From NCBI GenBank assembly GCA_015061745.1, contig SUWB01000035.1, forward strand, positions 1-35,630: 35,630 nucleotides of DNA, in the 5' to 3' direction. Under the pieces are notes generated by a model that was not told where the DNA came from, ran no database searches, and saw only the letters and a program-made list of their open reading frames with translations. The position numbers were made by a program, and so were the translations under genes. Source of the stretch: Lentisphaerota bacterium (GTDB taxonomy: Bacteria; Verrucomicrobiota; Lentisphaeria; Victivallales; Victivallaceae). How positions within the stretch are numbered: position 1 is the stretch's first letter; each line of letters begins with the position of its first letter. Positions 5,716-15,128 of this stretch are shown here, piece after piece.

Positions 5716-6879
5716 ATGTTTGATGTGGAAGAAATAAAGATCAATAAAGAACTTCCGGAATCGCTGCATACGCAGCTTTACCGGGAATTGGTACGTTTGC
5801 TGCGTGAGCAGCATCCTGAAACTTCAGGAATTTTGCCTTCTGAACGTGCCCTGTGTACCGGATTGGGGATACACAGAGTTACTGTCCACAAAGTTTATGC
5901 CGCTCTTGAGAGTTCCGGTATTGTGAAACGGCGGAAAGACAGGGCTTGGGTCCTTTGCCGTTCAGCACGGAAAAAATTGGAAGGCCAAGTTCCTTCCATT
6001 GGCATATTGCTTCCCTCTCTCTTTTCTGAATATACTGCTAATTGGCGTCGCCTTGAGTATTTGCGGGGAGTGATCGACCGGGCCGCCGTGTTGGGATATG
6101 CTGTGCTAATGATCCAATTGCCCTCTCCGGAGTCGACACAGGAAGAAATCGGAGAGTTTATCAGCTCCCGGCTTTCCGGATTGAGCGGCGTGATCCATCT
6201 GGGCAACCGCATATCGGGGGATGACCCGGTATTGGCTGCCATTTGCCGCTATACGGGAATCCCCCAGGTTTGTATTTCCGGACATATGGAAGGCTATCCT
6301 CATATTGGTGCTGTTTTTTGCGGATTCAGTAAAGCCGCTGAAGATATGAGCGGATATTTGAAAAGTCTCGGTGTGAAAACGTGTGGACTTTGGCGGAAGA
6401 TCCCGGTTTTTCCTGAAGCAATTGGCGGAAAACCTGAGTTTCACTACGCCGCAAAGGATCGGGAAGATCTGATGAAACACTATTTGAAGAAAGTGGGCAT
6501 CTCTGTCCCTGATGAGTGGGATAATGGTGATGTAGCTTTTGAAAAATCGATTTTTCCCAAGTTGAAAAAAGGAAATTTGCCCGATCTTGTCTGGTGCTGT
6601 TCCGACGATGCCGCCTTGAAATTGTGGGCATACTGCAAAAAGAAGAATATACGGGTTCCGGAAGATATGAAAATCGTGGGATTCGATGGAGCAAGTTCTT
6701 CCAAAGGACATATCGCCACAATAGTTCATCCTTTCAGAGAAATGGGCGGAACTGCCGTGGATATGCTGCTTGAACACTTTGAATACGGCGTTAATGACAC
6801 AAACCGGTTCCGGACTTTGGAGGCTTCCTTTGTTCTGGGAGAGAGTTTGGTAATACAGAAAGATTTACCCCAAATATAA
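5716..6879 (+). CDS. GntR-type winged-helix / LacI-type sugar-binding transcriptional regulator
   Basis: This 387-residue regulator is a hybrid. An N-terminal GntR-type winged helix (residues ~12-78) carries the [20 protein letters not shown] recognition region and the [13 protein letters not shown] wing. A C-terminal periplasmic-binding-protein-like effector domain (~92-380) includes [24 protein letters not shown] and the late [13 protein letters not shown] motif typical of LacI/AraR-type proteins. Such hybrids (AraR type) release DNA upon binding a sugar. AGGAC lies upstream of the ATG. It heads the operon whose later genes encode a pectinase-like protein and an esterase, so its ligand is probably a breakdown product of that polymer (inference). 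A palindrome over its own promoter suggests autoregulation. Confidence 0.88.
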   Translation: MFDVEEIKINKELPESLHTQLYRELVRLLREQHPETSGILPSERALCTGLGIHRVTVHKVYAALESSGIVKRRKDRAWVLCRSARKKLEGQVPSIGILLPSLFSEYTANWRRLEYLRGVIDRAAVLGYAVLMIQLPSPESTQEEIGEFISSRLSGLSGVIHLGNRISGDDPVLAAICRYTGIPQVCISGHMEGYPHIGAVFCGFSKAAEDMSGYLKSLGVKTCGLWRKIPVFPEAIGGKPEFHYAAKDREDLMKHYLKKVGISVPDEWDNGDVAFEKSIFPKLKKGNLPDLVWCCSDDAALKLWAYCKKKNIRVPEDMKIVGFDGASSSKGHIATIVHPFREMGGTAVDMLLEHFEYGVNDTNRFRTLEASFVLGESLVIQKDLPQI

Positions 6880-6895
6880 TAGCAGGAGGTTTTTG

Positions 6896-7654
6896 ATGAT
6901 GAAACATTTAAGTGGTTTTGCATTTCAAAAAAACGGTGTGACCGAAAATATTGGCCGCAGACAGAAAAGAAAACAATTTACTCTTATTGAACTGCTTGTT
7001 GTAATTGCAATCATTGCGATCCTTGCATCTATGCTTCTGCCTGCTCTGAGCCAGAGCCGCGACCGGGCGAAATCCGTCAAGTGCGTCAATAATCTTAAAC
7101 AGTACGGATCCGCACATGCCGCTTATATGGCCGAAAACAATGATTTTCTGATGGGTACCGGAAGTCTTACAAGAGATGGTAAGTCAAATATAGACTGGTA
7201 TAATTGGAAGGGGAATTTTGCCAGTCTCGTTGATCCGGGAGCTTCGGAGGAAAAGTGGAAAGCCGGTGATGCCGCTAACGGCTGTCCGATGAATGATAAT
7301 CAGACCTTTGTCAATGATTCAACCCGGAAGTACAAATATTACAGTTATGTCATCAACGCTCATTGCCGGGGATTTACATCCCGCTATTTCTCAAAAAGAT
7401 ATCGTTGGCGGAAGATCGGCGATGTGCTCAAGCCCGGTTCTTCTATGGCTTTTGCCGATGGCAACAGAGCCCGTTACAGTCATCAGAAAACCTATTTTAT
7501 CTGGATTATGTACCACGATTCCGACTTTAACGGCTTGTATGATATCGTCGGTTTCCCGCATAAACAGGGAACTAACTATGTGACTTATGCCGGTAATGTT
7601 CTCAGTGCCAGAGCTCTCAAACTTGAAATGGCTTGCGGTAAACCGTCTTTGTGA
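6896..7654 (+). CDS. type II secretion/pilus-like pseudopilin (prepilin N-terminal methylation motif)
   Basis: This protein of about 252 residues has a basic leader (RRQKRK), then [20 protein letters not shown] with Glu at +5 (E32), the prepilin peptidase recognition and assembly helix. The globular part has the [18 protein letters not shown] region and a FADGN motif like the H-x9-DG pseudopilins of Lentisphaerota and Planctomycetota. The residue before the cleavage site is Gln27 rather than the usual Gly. The start is chosen by AGGAGG (6884-6889); a tandem ATG at 6899 and an in-frame TTG at 6893 are alternatives. It lies 16 bases after the regulator. In these phyla such pseudopilins are often found beside secreted carbohydrate enzymes. 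A surface sugar-binding role is inference. Confidence 0.88.
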   Translation: MMKHLSGFAFQKNGVTENIGRRQKRKQFTLIELLVVIAIIAILASMLLPALSQSRDRAKSVKCVNNLKQYGSAHAAYMAENNDFLMGTGSLTRDGKSNIDWYNWKGNFASLVDPGASEEKWKAGDAANGCPMNDNQTFVNDSTRKYKYYSYVINAHCRGFTSRYFSKRYRWRKIGDVLKPGSSMAFADGNRARYSHQKTYFIWIMYHDSDFNGLYDIVGFPHKQGTNYVTYAGNVLSARALKLEMACGKPSL

Positions 7655-7671
7655 AGTAAAGGAGGAACAAA

Positions 7672-10272
7672 ATGAAAAAAACTGTGCTTTTTCTGGCTTG
7701 TTTTTCGGCTCTGATCCTTGCCGGAGCAGAAATCAATCTTATCAACAATCCGGAATTCAAAGGCTATGACGACTGCCTTGAAGGCTGGAATCATAACCCG
7801 ATGGTTTTTAACGGTTATATTAAACGGCTGCCCGGAGCCGGACCGGATAAAAGAACTGCCGTGAGAATTGATTTTTCCCGTTATCACAACCTGAAACAGA
7901 GCGGCATCAAACTTGTTGCTGGAGAAAAATATCGTATCGGCGGCTGGGTGAGAACAAAGAATTTCAAAAGTCCTTTCCGGGTGTGCGGGTTTGTGGTTTC
8001 CAATCAAGGCTGGTATACAGCTGCGTATTCAGCCCGTTTTCCCGTTGATACCAAGGGAAAATGGGTGAAATGGGAACGGATCGTGACAATGCCCAAAAGC
8101 AGCAACGGTGAATATTCCTTTCTGATTTATGGATATCAATCCACCGGTGTTTTTGAACTTTGCAATCCTTTTCTTATCCCCCTGTCTGAAAAAGGACGTA
8201 AAGAATCCCGTCCTATGCAAGACTGGCGGGATCAGCTGAAACGTGTTTCCCCTTATTATCCTCTTTTGAGCAAAGTTTCTGCCGCGACCGGGGAGATCGG
8301 TTTTGCTGTTTCAAGTCCTGTGGGGGCTGATTTTACGGAATATTCCTGCCGGGTCAGCTATGCTCCCGGTACTTCAAAAAAATACAGTGCACCAAAGGAT
8401 TTTGCGTTCAACCGTCACGGTATGGCTAAAACTTTTTTGGGCAAGATCCCTGTGGGTAAGGGATCCGTTAAAGCACAGCTGGTTCACAAAAAGAGTGGAA
8501 AAGTCCTCTACGGCAATGAATATGCTGTAAATGCAGTCACTCCTCTTACCGCAAAAGGAAAATGGCTGAACAACTTTGTCTTTGAAATCATCAACGCTCC
8601 CTTGCGGACTGGAAAAGTCCAGTTCACTGCTGCTGATGCAGGCTGGTATCGTGTGGCCTTTTCCAGAGCACTCCCCGATGTTTCTGCCAGTCTGGACGGA
8701 AAAGAAATTGTCAAATACCGTAAAGGTGAAGCCTCTGAAACAATGCGTTATATCGAACGGGGAGAACATTCTGTTGTCATTACCGGTAAAGGAAAAATCC
8801 CTGCCGGAACAAAATTGATCGTGGCCAGAGTTCCTGAAACGCCTTATTATCCGCTGTTTCCCAGCAAAGCTGTGGAAAAAAAGAGGGGAATGAATTTCTA
8901 TGAGGGATTTTTTAAATACGATATTGATTTCTGCCGCAAGTATTTGTGGCACAATTTCAATACCTGCTTTTCTCAGGGCGCATTTCCTCTCAGAAGTAAG
9001 GCCGATCACGCTTTGAAAGCCGAAATGAAGGATCGGGGAATGGTGATTTTCGGCTGCAACGGATTCCCCAAAGCCTGGTGGAGTATGCCTGCGAAAATGG
9101 AAGAAAATATCCGTAATACCCTGCACGTAAAAAATGGGGACGGACGTACTTTGGATGAAGCGTTCCCGAACTCTCCCATTGAGATCCAGTTGGGACTTGT
9201 GGATCTGGGATGGAATATGCAGAATTATGAGAAACTCGTTTATTTGTGGCAGGGGGTTTATACAGATAAATATTTTGACTATCCCGCCATTCATCTGCCT
9301 TTGATTGCTTCAATGAGCAATATTTCTCAGGGACGGGGCAAACTTCTGCTTGAAACTTATGCCCGGGTAACTCCTACGGAAAAATTGATGGTCGAACAGC
9401 TCAAACGTTATCCCCGGCAGCTTGAAGAAGTGCGCTATATCCCTCAGGCAGCAGAACGTTTTATTTATTTTCTGGGCGGCTACTGTCTGCCGGGTGTGTA
9501 CAACACCAACTGTTATCCTGAAAGTGATGTAAAATATTTCTGGGATCGCTATTTTCATCTGCTTGCCACTCATCCGGCCTGCCGGGGTGTGGGGGGCGTT
9601 GGAGGCTATTCTCTGCGTAACAGCGATGAAGAAATGCTCCGTTTCTTTGCGGCATTGGTGCGTCATTACTGTATTGAAGGAAAGACGACTCTCTTTTCCT
9701 CTCAATACGGCTACAAGCTCAATCCCGGGCACTTAAAAGATGGTGACTTCAGAGAAGAATTCAAATACTGGAAGGCTTGTGCCGCTTCTGAAAATTCTCT
9801 GAAAGCCCATAAAATTTCCGGTTACGGAAAGAATTTCCAGGGACGTCAGAGTCGGGATATCGCCAGCGTCGGAGATACTTGTGCTCTCTTTACTGCAACG
9901 GGGAACAAGGCCAATATATTGAGCCAGAAAATCACGGGGCTGCAAAAAGGGAAACTCTATTCCATCGTTTTCACAACTGCTGACCCGGAAGATATTGCAA
10001 AACCCAAACTGAAACGGCTGCCCTTTGTGTTCAAATCGGAACTTAAAGGAGTCAAGATCATTCCTGAATACAGTTACGATATCCGGGTCCCTGAAAGATG
10101 GGATAAAAAGAATATCAAACGTAAATCCCGTGATATTCACACCCGTAAGATCGTCTTCAAGGCTGAAAAAGAAACTGCAGAGATCATCTTTTCTGATGCC
10201 GGAGCTCCTGCCGGACAGAAAAGGGTGTTGAACTTTGTGAGCGTGCGTCCCTATTTCGGATGCGAAAAATAA
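7672..10272 (+). CDS. large secreted protein, probable carbohydrate-active enzyme of unrecognised family
   Basis: This 866-residue protein has a clear signal peptide (MKKTVLFLACFSALILAGA, cleavage before EINLINNPEF). Residues ~20-165 resemble a CBM4/9-type jelly-roll: it opens 'NLINNPEFKGYDDCLEGWNH' and contains VAGEKYRIGGWVRTKNF. A second beta-rich part (~190-400) follows. From ~405 to 680 the pattern suggests an alpha/beta barrel hydrolase (FYEGFFKYDIDFCRKYLWHN, a QLGLVDLGWNMQNYEK stretch, a GVGGVGGYSLRNSDEE stretch). The C-terminus (~690-866) is again beta-rich and jelly-roll-like. I do not recognise the catalytic family and cannot name active-site residues. AGGAGG precedes the ATG, and the gene is 17 bases from the pseudopilin. 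A segment near residue 655 (AALVRHYCIEGKT) recurs in the next gene. Confidence 0.75.
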   Translation: MKKTVLFLACFSALILAGAEINLINNPEFKGYDDCLEGWNHNPMVFNGYIKRLPGAGPDKRTAVRIDFSRYHNLKQSGIKLVAGEKYRIGGWVRTKNFKSPFRVCGFVVSNQGWYTAAYSARFPVDTKGKWVKWERIVTMPKSSNGEYSFLIYGYQSTGVFELCNPFLIPLSEKGRKESRPMQDWRDQLKRVSPYYPLLSKVSAATGEIGFAVSSPVGADFTEYSCRVSYAPGTSKKYSAPKDFAFNRHGMAKTFLGKIPVGKGSVKAQLVHKKSGKVLYGNEYAVNAVTPLTAKGKWLNNFVFEIINAPLRTGKVQFTAADAGWYRVAFSRALPDVSASLDGKEIVKYRKGEASETMRYIERGEHSVVITGKGKIPAGTKLIVARVPETPYYPLFPSKAVEKKRGMNFYEGFFKYDIDFCRKYLWHNFNTCFSQGAFPLRSKADHALKAEMKDRGMVIFGCNGFPKAWWSMPAKMEENIRNTLHVKNGDGRTLDEAFPNSPIEIQLGLVDLGWNMQNYEKLVYLWQGVYTDKYFDYPAIHLPLIASMSNISQGRGKLLLETYARVTPTEKLMVEQLKRYPRQLEEVRYIPQAAERFIYFLGGYCLPGVYNTNCYPESDVKYFWDRYFHLLATHPACRGVGGVGGYSLRNSDEEMLRFFAALVRHYCIEGKTTLFSSQYGYKLNPGHLKDGDFREEFKYWKACAASENSLKAHKISGYGKNFQGRQSRDIASVGDTCALFTATGNKANILSQKITGLQKGKLYSIVFTTADPEDIAKPKLKRLPFVFKSELKGVKIIPEYSYDIRVPERWDKKNIKRKSRDIHTRKIVFKAEKETAEIIFSDAGAPAGQKRVLNFVSVRPYFGCEK

Positions 10273-10293
10273 AATGCAGAAAGTCAAATTTTT

Positions 10294-12456
10294 ATGAACA
10301 ACAATCTTTATGCTGCTTCCGGCACACAATTGAACAATCTGGTTTTCAAATTGACCGATGCCTGGGTCAATATCGGCTGGGTTGCTCATTTCAGCAGCGA
10401 AAACAGCGTCCGAACCTGTATTGAGGTTCTCCCCGGGGAATCGGGCAGGACTCAGTTTATGCTGCCGGGAGACGAATTTACGGAACTCCCTGCGGGCGAA
10501 GACAAACATTTCTTCTTCCAGCGGACTTTCCCTGCCGGAGAGACCCGGATCATAGGCCGTTATTTTCAGGGCCGGATGATTATTACCAAAGTGCCCGCCA
10601 TTCGTTTTGCTCCGGCAGCGGCAGATGAGGAATTCAAAAAACGCTGCGTTTCTCTTTTGAACAATATGGAAAGTTCTGAACTTGAAGCGTATCAGATTTT
10701 CAAGTGCAGCGTGAAATCAGACAGTGATGCCGCAGCTTGTCTCGGAGCTTTGGAGCTGACCGATCCGGAACGTTCAGGAATCCTGTTTGTCTCTGAGAAT
10801 GGGGCAGATTTTTCTCTTGCAGAAAAACTTGAAGCGTTTTTTCAAATCATTATTACCGATCCCCGTTTTGCAAAACTCGGTATGATCGGTTTTGCTGATG
10901 ACTTCAGTTCTTGTGCTGCAATGAATAACCGCTGTGCCGCTTTGTTGAGACACTATGCACTTCAGGGTAAAACTGATCTTCTTGAAGAAAGCACTCCGGA
11001 GTATAAAAATTTCGGTGCCAATTCCCTGTGGCCGCAGGAAAAGGCGGTCGTTATGGACAGTGTCCCTGTGCAAGCTCCCCGGAATCCCCACCTGGTCGGG
11101 CATAATGGAATGCGTAATGTTCGGGATTATGGAGCTGTTGGTGACGGGATCACTAATGATACTGCTGCGATCCAACGTGCTCTTGATGACGGGGGCGGGG
11201 TGTTTTTGCCCGGTGGAACCTATCGCTGCGGCACTTTGTATCTGCGTTCTCACGGCGGTTTGGAATTGGCTTCAGATGCCGTCATTCAGGCCTCTGATGA
11301 TCCAGCCGATTACAACGGGCCTGACGACTGGCCCCAGAACTGGGGCAGTGTCGAGGAAAAGGCTTCCGGAGCTCATCTGATCGTGGCTCTGGAGTGCGAG
11401 AATGTCTTTTTGCGGGGTTACGGCCGTATTGACGGCAGCCGGGAAAAGTTTTTTATCCCCGGCGGCGATGCCAGCAGTGCATCTTGGGCCGAGTTCAATG
11501 GGTGGCGTCCCTCACAAATGCTCTATTTCTGCGAGTGCCGTCTGGTGCGTATCAATGATCTTACTTTGACCAATTCACCTTATTGGAGCTGTTTTATTTT
11601 CGGATGTGACAATGTGCGTATTTCAGGACTTACGATCAGCAACCTTCCCCGTGAATCCTGGAATGGCGACGGTATTGATATCGACTGTTCCACCAATGTA
11701 CGTGTTTCTGACTGTCTGATCCGGAGTGCCGACGACTGTCTGACCGTCCGGGCCAGCAAAGGATATCTGAAATTGCGTTACCACAAAGATCAGATCTGCG
11801 AAAATGTTGTCGTCACCAACTGTATTATGATGAATGGTCACGCTGCGGTTCGTTTTGGTGTGGGAACCGGGAAGATCCGCAACTGCACAGTGAGCAATTG
11901 TGTGGTCAAAGACACCCGTTACGGTATCGGAATCCACAGTTCTTTTGCTCCTTCTATCCGGAATAAATCAGTTCCCGGGTGTGATGTGGAAAATCTGCTT
12001 ATCGACAATATGGATATGAGCTGCGGAGCTCCTTTCTTTATTACGGTGAACAGTCACCACGGAATCGGAGATGTTTCAACAAGTTATATCAGAGGCATTA
12101 TTATCAGCAATTGCCGCTTCCGTTCGGTCTGGAATGGCCTTATTGAAGGGAATAGAGATTACAATCTTACGGATCTGCAGTTCAACAACGTCAGTTTTGA
12201 AATGTCCGGTGGTGATGAGATATTGTATCCCCTTGATGATGATATGCGTGTGAGCTACCGTTCACATCGCTATCCTGCGGCTGTCGCAATGCGTTATGTA
12301 AGAGATTGCCGTTTCCGGAATGTGACGGTCCGCTGGCGGGATGAATCCGAAAAATACCGCTGTGCCCTGTGGATGAAAAAATGCGAAGAGACTGACATTA
12401 TGGATTGCCGTTTGACACCGCCCCGTAATGGCAGGGAAATAATTGAAGAACAGTAA
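10294..12456 (+). CDS. GH28-like (polygalacturonase-type) right-handed beta-helix protein with extra N-terminal domain
   Basis: In this 720-residue protein, residues ~275-690 form a GH28-type beta-helix. It begins NVRDYGAVGDGITNDTAAIQ and contains NGDGIDID (N457-D464), SADDCLTVRA with D480-D481, and NGHAAVRFG with H516. These match the family's NTD, DD and GH motifs, so hydrolysis of galacturonan-like chains is likely. The family's GHG is GHA here and the RIK position reads GIH, so the substrate or activity may differ. The first ~270 residues are a separate domain with AALLRHYALQGKTDLLEE, similar to the preceding secreted protein. No signal peptide is seen and no strong ribosome site precedes the ATG, so an intracellular role or a mis-set start is possible. 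It is the fourth gene of the operon. Confidence 0.82.
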   Translation: MNNNLYAASGTQLNNLVFKLTDAWVNIGWVAHFSSENSVRTCIEVLPGESGRTQFMLPGDEFTELPAGEDKHFFFQRTFPAGETRIIGRYFQGRMIITKVPAIRFAPAAADEEFKKRCVSLLNNMESSELEAYQIFKCSVKSDSDAAACLGALELTDPERSGILFVSENGADFSLAEKLEAFFQIIITDPRFAKLGMIGFADDFSSCAAMNNRCAALLRHYALQGKTDLLEESTPEYKNFGANSLWPQEKAVVMDSVPVQAPRNPHLVGHNGMRNVRDYGAVGDGITNDTAAIQRALDDGGGVFLPGGTYRCGTLYLRSHGGLELASDAVIQASDDPADYNGPDDWPQNWGSVEEKASGAHLIVALECENVFLRGYGRIDGSREKFFIPGGDASSASWAEFNGWRPSQMLYFCECRLVRINDLTLTNSPYWSCFIFGCDNVRISGLTISNLPRESWNGDGIDIDCSTNVRVSDCLIRSADDCLTVRASKGYLKLRYHKDQICENVVVTNCIMMNGHAAVRFGVGTGKIRNCTVSNCVVKDTRYGIGIHSSFAPSIRNKSVPGCDVENLLIDNMDMSCGAPFFITVNSHHGIGDVSTSYIRGIIISNCRFRSVWNGLIEGNRDYNLTDLQFNNVSFEMSGGDEILYPLDDDMRVSYRSHRYPAAVAMRYVRDCRFRNVTVRWRDESEKYRCALWMKKCEETDIMDCRLTPPRNGREIIEEQ

Positions 12457-12473
12457 GGGGAGGAGAGTTTTTT

Positions 12474-13202
12474 ATGGAGAATTGCTGCAATGAAGCACCT
12501 TTCGCCGTACTGAGAGAATTTCTTGCTCTGCCGCATAATGCCAATGCTGTGTTGGAAAAATTTGCCGCATTGCCCAATGCCGTCCGCAAGACAGGCGGGC
12601 CCAAGGAAGGCTTTGTCTATATTCCCGGGACAAGAGAAAATGCTGTCCTGCTGGTCGCTCACGCCGATACCCGGTATGATAAAGAACAGCCGGTGGAATT
12701 GATCGAAGATGAAGATACTTTCAGGAACAGCAATGATCTGCTGGGCGGTGATGACCGGGCCGGATGTGCTGTCTGCCGGCTGATGCTCAACTCAGGCCAC
12801 GGTATACTTATTACTGACGGAGAGGAAGGGGGAGCTTTCGGATCTGAATTTTTGAAACGTGTTCATCCTGAAATTTTTTCAGAGATCAACCGGAAATATC
12901 AGTTTATGATCCAAATTGACCGCTGCGGTACAGGAGAGTTCAAATGTTACAATGTTGGCAGTGAAGCTTTCCGCTCTTATGTGGCTGAAAAAACCGGATT
13001 CAGTGAGCCCGACCGGCTCAGATCAACGGATGTGGTGCATTTGTGCCGGGATATTTGCGGTGTGAATCTGGCCTGCGGCTATTACAAAGAGCATACCGAT
13101 GAGGAATATCTGGTCAAAAAAGAGTGGCTTCACACACTGGAACTTTTGAAGGTCTGGCTTGCTGATGAAAATTTGCCCAAGTTTGTACTGGATGAAAATT
13201 AA
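12474..13202 (+). CDS. M20/M28-like zinc aminopeptidase-type hydrolase
   Basis: The 242 residues carry the spaced metal-site motifs of the co-catalytic zinc peptidase clan: LLVAHADTRYD (first His and Asp), GGDDRAG (bridging Asp), TDGEEGGAFGS (Glu-Glu, catalytic base and ligand), MIQIDRCG (Asp) and a late KEHTDEEYL (His). It is short for M20/M28/M42 and lacks room for a dimerisation domain. No signal peptide is visible, so it is probably cytoplasmic. GAGGAG lies upstream of the ATG. In this operon it might deacylate or hydrolyse an amide-linked sugar rather than a peptide, which is inference. The exact family is uncertain. Confidence 0.75.
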   Translation: MENCCNEAPFAVLREFLALPHNANAVLEKFAALPNAVRKTGGPKEGFVYIPGTRENAVLLVAHADTRYDKEQPVELIEDEDTFRNSNDLLGGDDRAGCAVCRLMLNSGHGILITDGEEGGAFGSEFLKRVHPEIFSEINRKYQFMIQIDRCGTGEFKCYNVGSEAFRSYVAEKTGFSEPDRLRSTDVVHLCRDICGVNLACGYYKEHTDEEYLVKKEWLHTLELLKVWLADENLPKFVLDEN

Positions 13203-13258
13203 GTTGAGATTTGTTAAAAGGATTTTTCCCTTATTCAAGTAAAAAAAAGGAGTTTAAG

Positions 13259-15055
13259 ATGAAAAAAGCACTTTTGTCACTCTGTTCCGCAGCTTGCCTG
13301 CTGCCCCTTGCAGCGGCAGAACCGACAGTCAGTGACCTCGGCGGCGTTTGCCGTAACGGACAGGTTTTTTTGCAGTGGAAAGAGAGCTCTCTCCCTGCTG
13401 ATGCCCGGTTGAGCGTATGGAGTTCTGCCAAACCTCTGAGCCGGAATTCTTTGAAAGAAACCGACAGGATCGCCGCATTGCTCAATCCCAAAAGTGCCGG
13501 AGACTGGTGGCAGAATATCGACTCGTTCCTTGTGCCCCGCAGCAAAAAGGTGAAAAGTGAAGAAATTTTCGCCGGTAATACTGCCAGCGAAAAGGATAAA
13601 CGCCGCAAGATCACAGGATTCGTCATTGAAGAAGGCGGAAAACCTCTGGATCCTGCCGGCGGTCTGCACGTTCATACCCCAAATGCCAACCAGACAGGCA
13701 AACGTTACTTTGCAGTGACCGTTCACCGGGGAACCGCCCCTGAAATTATCGCTTTTACCACCTTAAAAGATCCGATCGACGTGAAATCCGGCAAGGTGCA
13801 GGCGATCCGTCTCAGAGGAGCGAAGCTGACTCAAGGCTGTGCCAAAGGACTGCCGTTGCTTATTTCGCTTCACGGACGGGGCGGCGGTGCCGGTGTGGAT
13901 GCAAAAGGAAATCTCAGAGGAACACATTTGCTGTTTGCTCCTGCATCTCTTGCCTGGCGTGAAGGTATCCCCTTTAAATTTGATATTTATGTGCGTAAAG
14001 ATCACGTTGTGCTTTCCCTCTTTGACCGGGTGTGGATCGGCCGCACGATGAAGCGGGGAGAGTATACTGACAGCCGTGATGCAGTGCCGGCTATTGCAAC
14101 ATTCTGGATGGGCTACAATCCCGATATCGCTGTGTCGGCCAAAGGCCCCAAATTCCGCTTTGACAACTTTACTGAAAGATACATTCTCTTTGTTATGCAG
14201 TGGGTGCAGGAATATCTGGGCACCGATGTGAACCGTACTTATATCCAGGGCGGTTCTATGGGCGGCACGGGAGCAGTTCATATGGCGACCCATTTCCCTG
14301 ACCGCTTTGCGGCGGTCAACGCGTTGGTCCCCATTTACTCCTACACCTGGAAGAAACCCCAGAAAGGCCAGACTTCCGCCTGGCGTCTGACCTGTTCAAC
14401 AGGTGCTTTCTCTCCCCGGAATCCTGCGTTGATGCCTGACGGAAAAAGTGTTCTTGAATATGGTAACGGTGCCAAAAATATCGCTGTCCCCGGTGTGGAT
14501 ATGCCCCCCATTTTTGCCACGAACGGCAGAAATGACACCTCTATGCCCTGGGTGAACAATCCGCCTTTCTTTGCCGCTGCGGACAAGGCTAAACAATTCA
14601 TCTCCGTCTACTGGAATGACGGAGGACACGCTATGTCTGGAAGTGCCCCTGCGGATATGAAGATCAAACTTGCACGGCTTTTCAAATTCCGTCTGAATGA
14701 AAGTTTCCCTGTCTTTTCCAAGTTCAGCGACAACCGGAACTACGGCAATGGCGACCCCAAAGACGGCGATCCTGCCGGCTGGATCAACCGGGGCATCGAC
14801 TGGCAGGATATCAAGGATACTCCTCAGAAATATGAAATCACTCTCAAGGTTTATTATCCGCAGATCAAATATCCTGTTACTGCCGACGTGACTATCAGAC
14901 GCCGTCAGCAGTTCCGGTTCGCTCCGGGAACTGAATTGACATTTTCTTACGGCAATGTCAAAAAGAAAGTGAAAATCGACAAGAACGGTCTTTTGACACT
15001 CCACGGCATCCGCTTTGACAGCAAGGCTCCCGTCAAACTGACCATTTGGAAATAA
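13259..15055 (+). CDS. secreted alpha/beta-hydrolase (esterase, PHB-depolymerase/feruloyl- or acetyl-esterase-like)
   Basis: This 598-residue protein has a signal peptide (MKKALLSLCSAACLLPLAAA before EPTV). A beta-rich N-terminal part is followed by an alpha/beta-hydrolase at ~300-480 with nucleophile elbow GGSMGGTG (S333), an acid candidate in NGRNDTS (D426) and the histidine in GGHAMSG (H457). A small beta domain (~530-598) closes the protein. It probably removes acyl groups from the polysaccharide attacked by the GH28-like partner (inference). The start is set by AAGGAG six bases upstream and by the signal peptide; a longer in-frame reading from 13211 is not supported. It is the last gene of the operon, ending at a shared terminator. 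Confidence 0.85.
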   Translation: MKKALLSLCSAACLLPLAAAEPTVSDLGGVCRNGQVFLQWKESSLPADARLSVWSSAKPLSRNSLKETDRIAALLNPKSAGDWWQNIDSFLVPRSKKVKSEEIFAGNTASEKDKRRKITGFVIEEGGKPLDPAGGLHVHTPNANQTGKRYFAVTVHRGTAPEIIAFTTLKDPIDVKSGKVQAIRLRGAKLTQGCAKGLPLLISLHGRGGGAGVDAKGNLRGTHLLFAPASLAWREGIPFKFDIYVRKDHVVLSLFDRVWIGRTMKRGEYTDSRDAVPAIATFWMGYNPDIAVSAKGPKFRFDNFTERYILFVMQWVQEYLGTDVNRTYIQGGSMGGTGAVHMATHFPDRFAAVNALVPIYSYTWKKPQKGQTSAWRLTCSTGAFSPRNPALMPDGKSVLEYGNGAKNIAVPGVDMPPIFATNGRNDTSMPWVNNPPFFAAADKAKQFISVYWNDGGHAMSGSAPADMKIKLARLFKFRLNESFPVFSKFSDNRNYGNGDPKDGDPAGWINRGIDWQDIKDTPQKYEITLKVYYPQIKYPVTADVTIRRRQQFRFAPGTELTFSYGNVKKKVKIDKNGLLTLHGIRFDSKAPVKLTIWK

Positions 15056-15076
15056 ATTCCAAATCCGTATCAACAA

Positions 15077-15116
15077 AAAACGCCGTCCCCCAAAAAAAGA
15101 GGAGGGACGGCGTTTT
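15077..15116. terminator. bidirectional terminator between two convergent operons
   Basis: A perfect 13-bp stem, 15077-15089 (AAAACGCCGTCCC) with 15104-15116, has T-rich tails on both strands. It lies 21 bases after the esterase stop and 12 bases after the GH35 stop on the other strand. Confidence 0.88.
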
Positions 15117-15128
15117 GATTTGTGAGAA

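Noticed and set aside
8374..9294. Minus-strand 306-codon ORF
   Set aside because: It is antisense to the large secreted protein; its composition is rich in F, S, H and Q and lacks recognisable motifs, as expected for a shadow frame.
13211..13258. Upstream start of the secreted esterase
   Set aside because: It would bury the signal peptide behind 16 residues. AAGGAG points to 13259.
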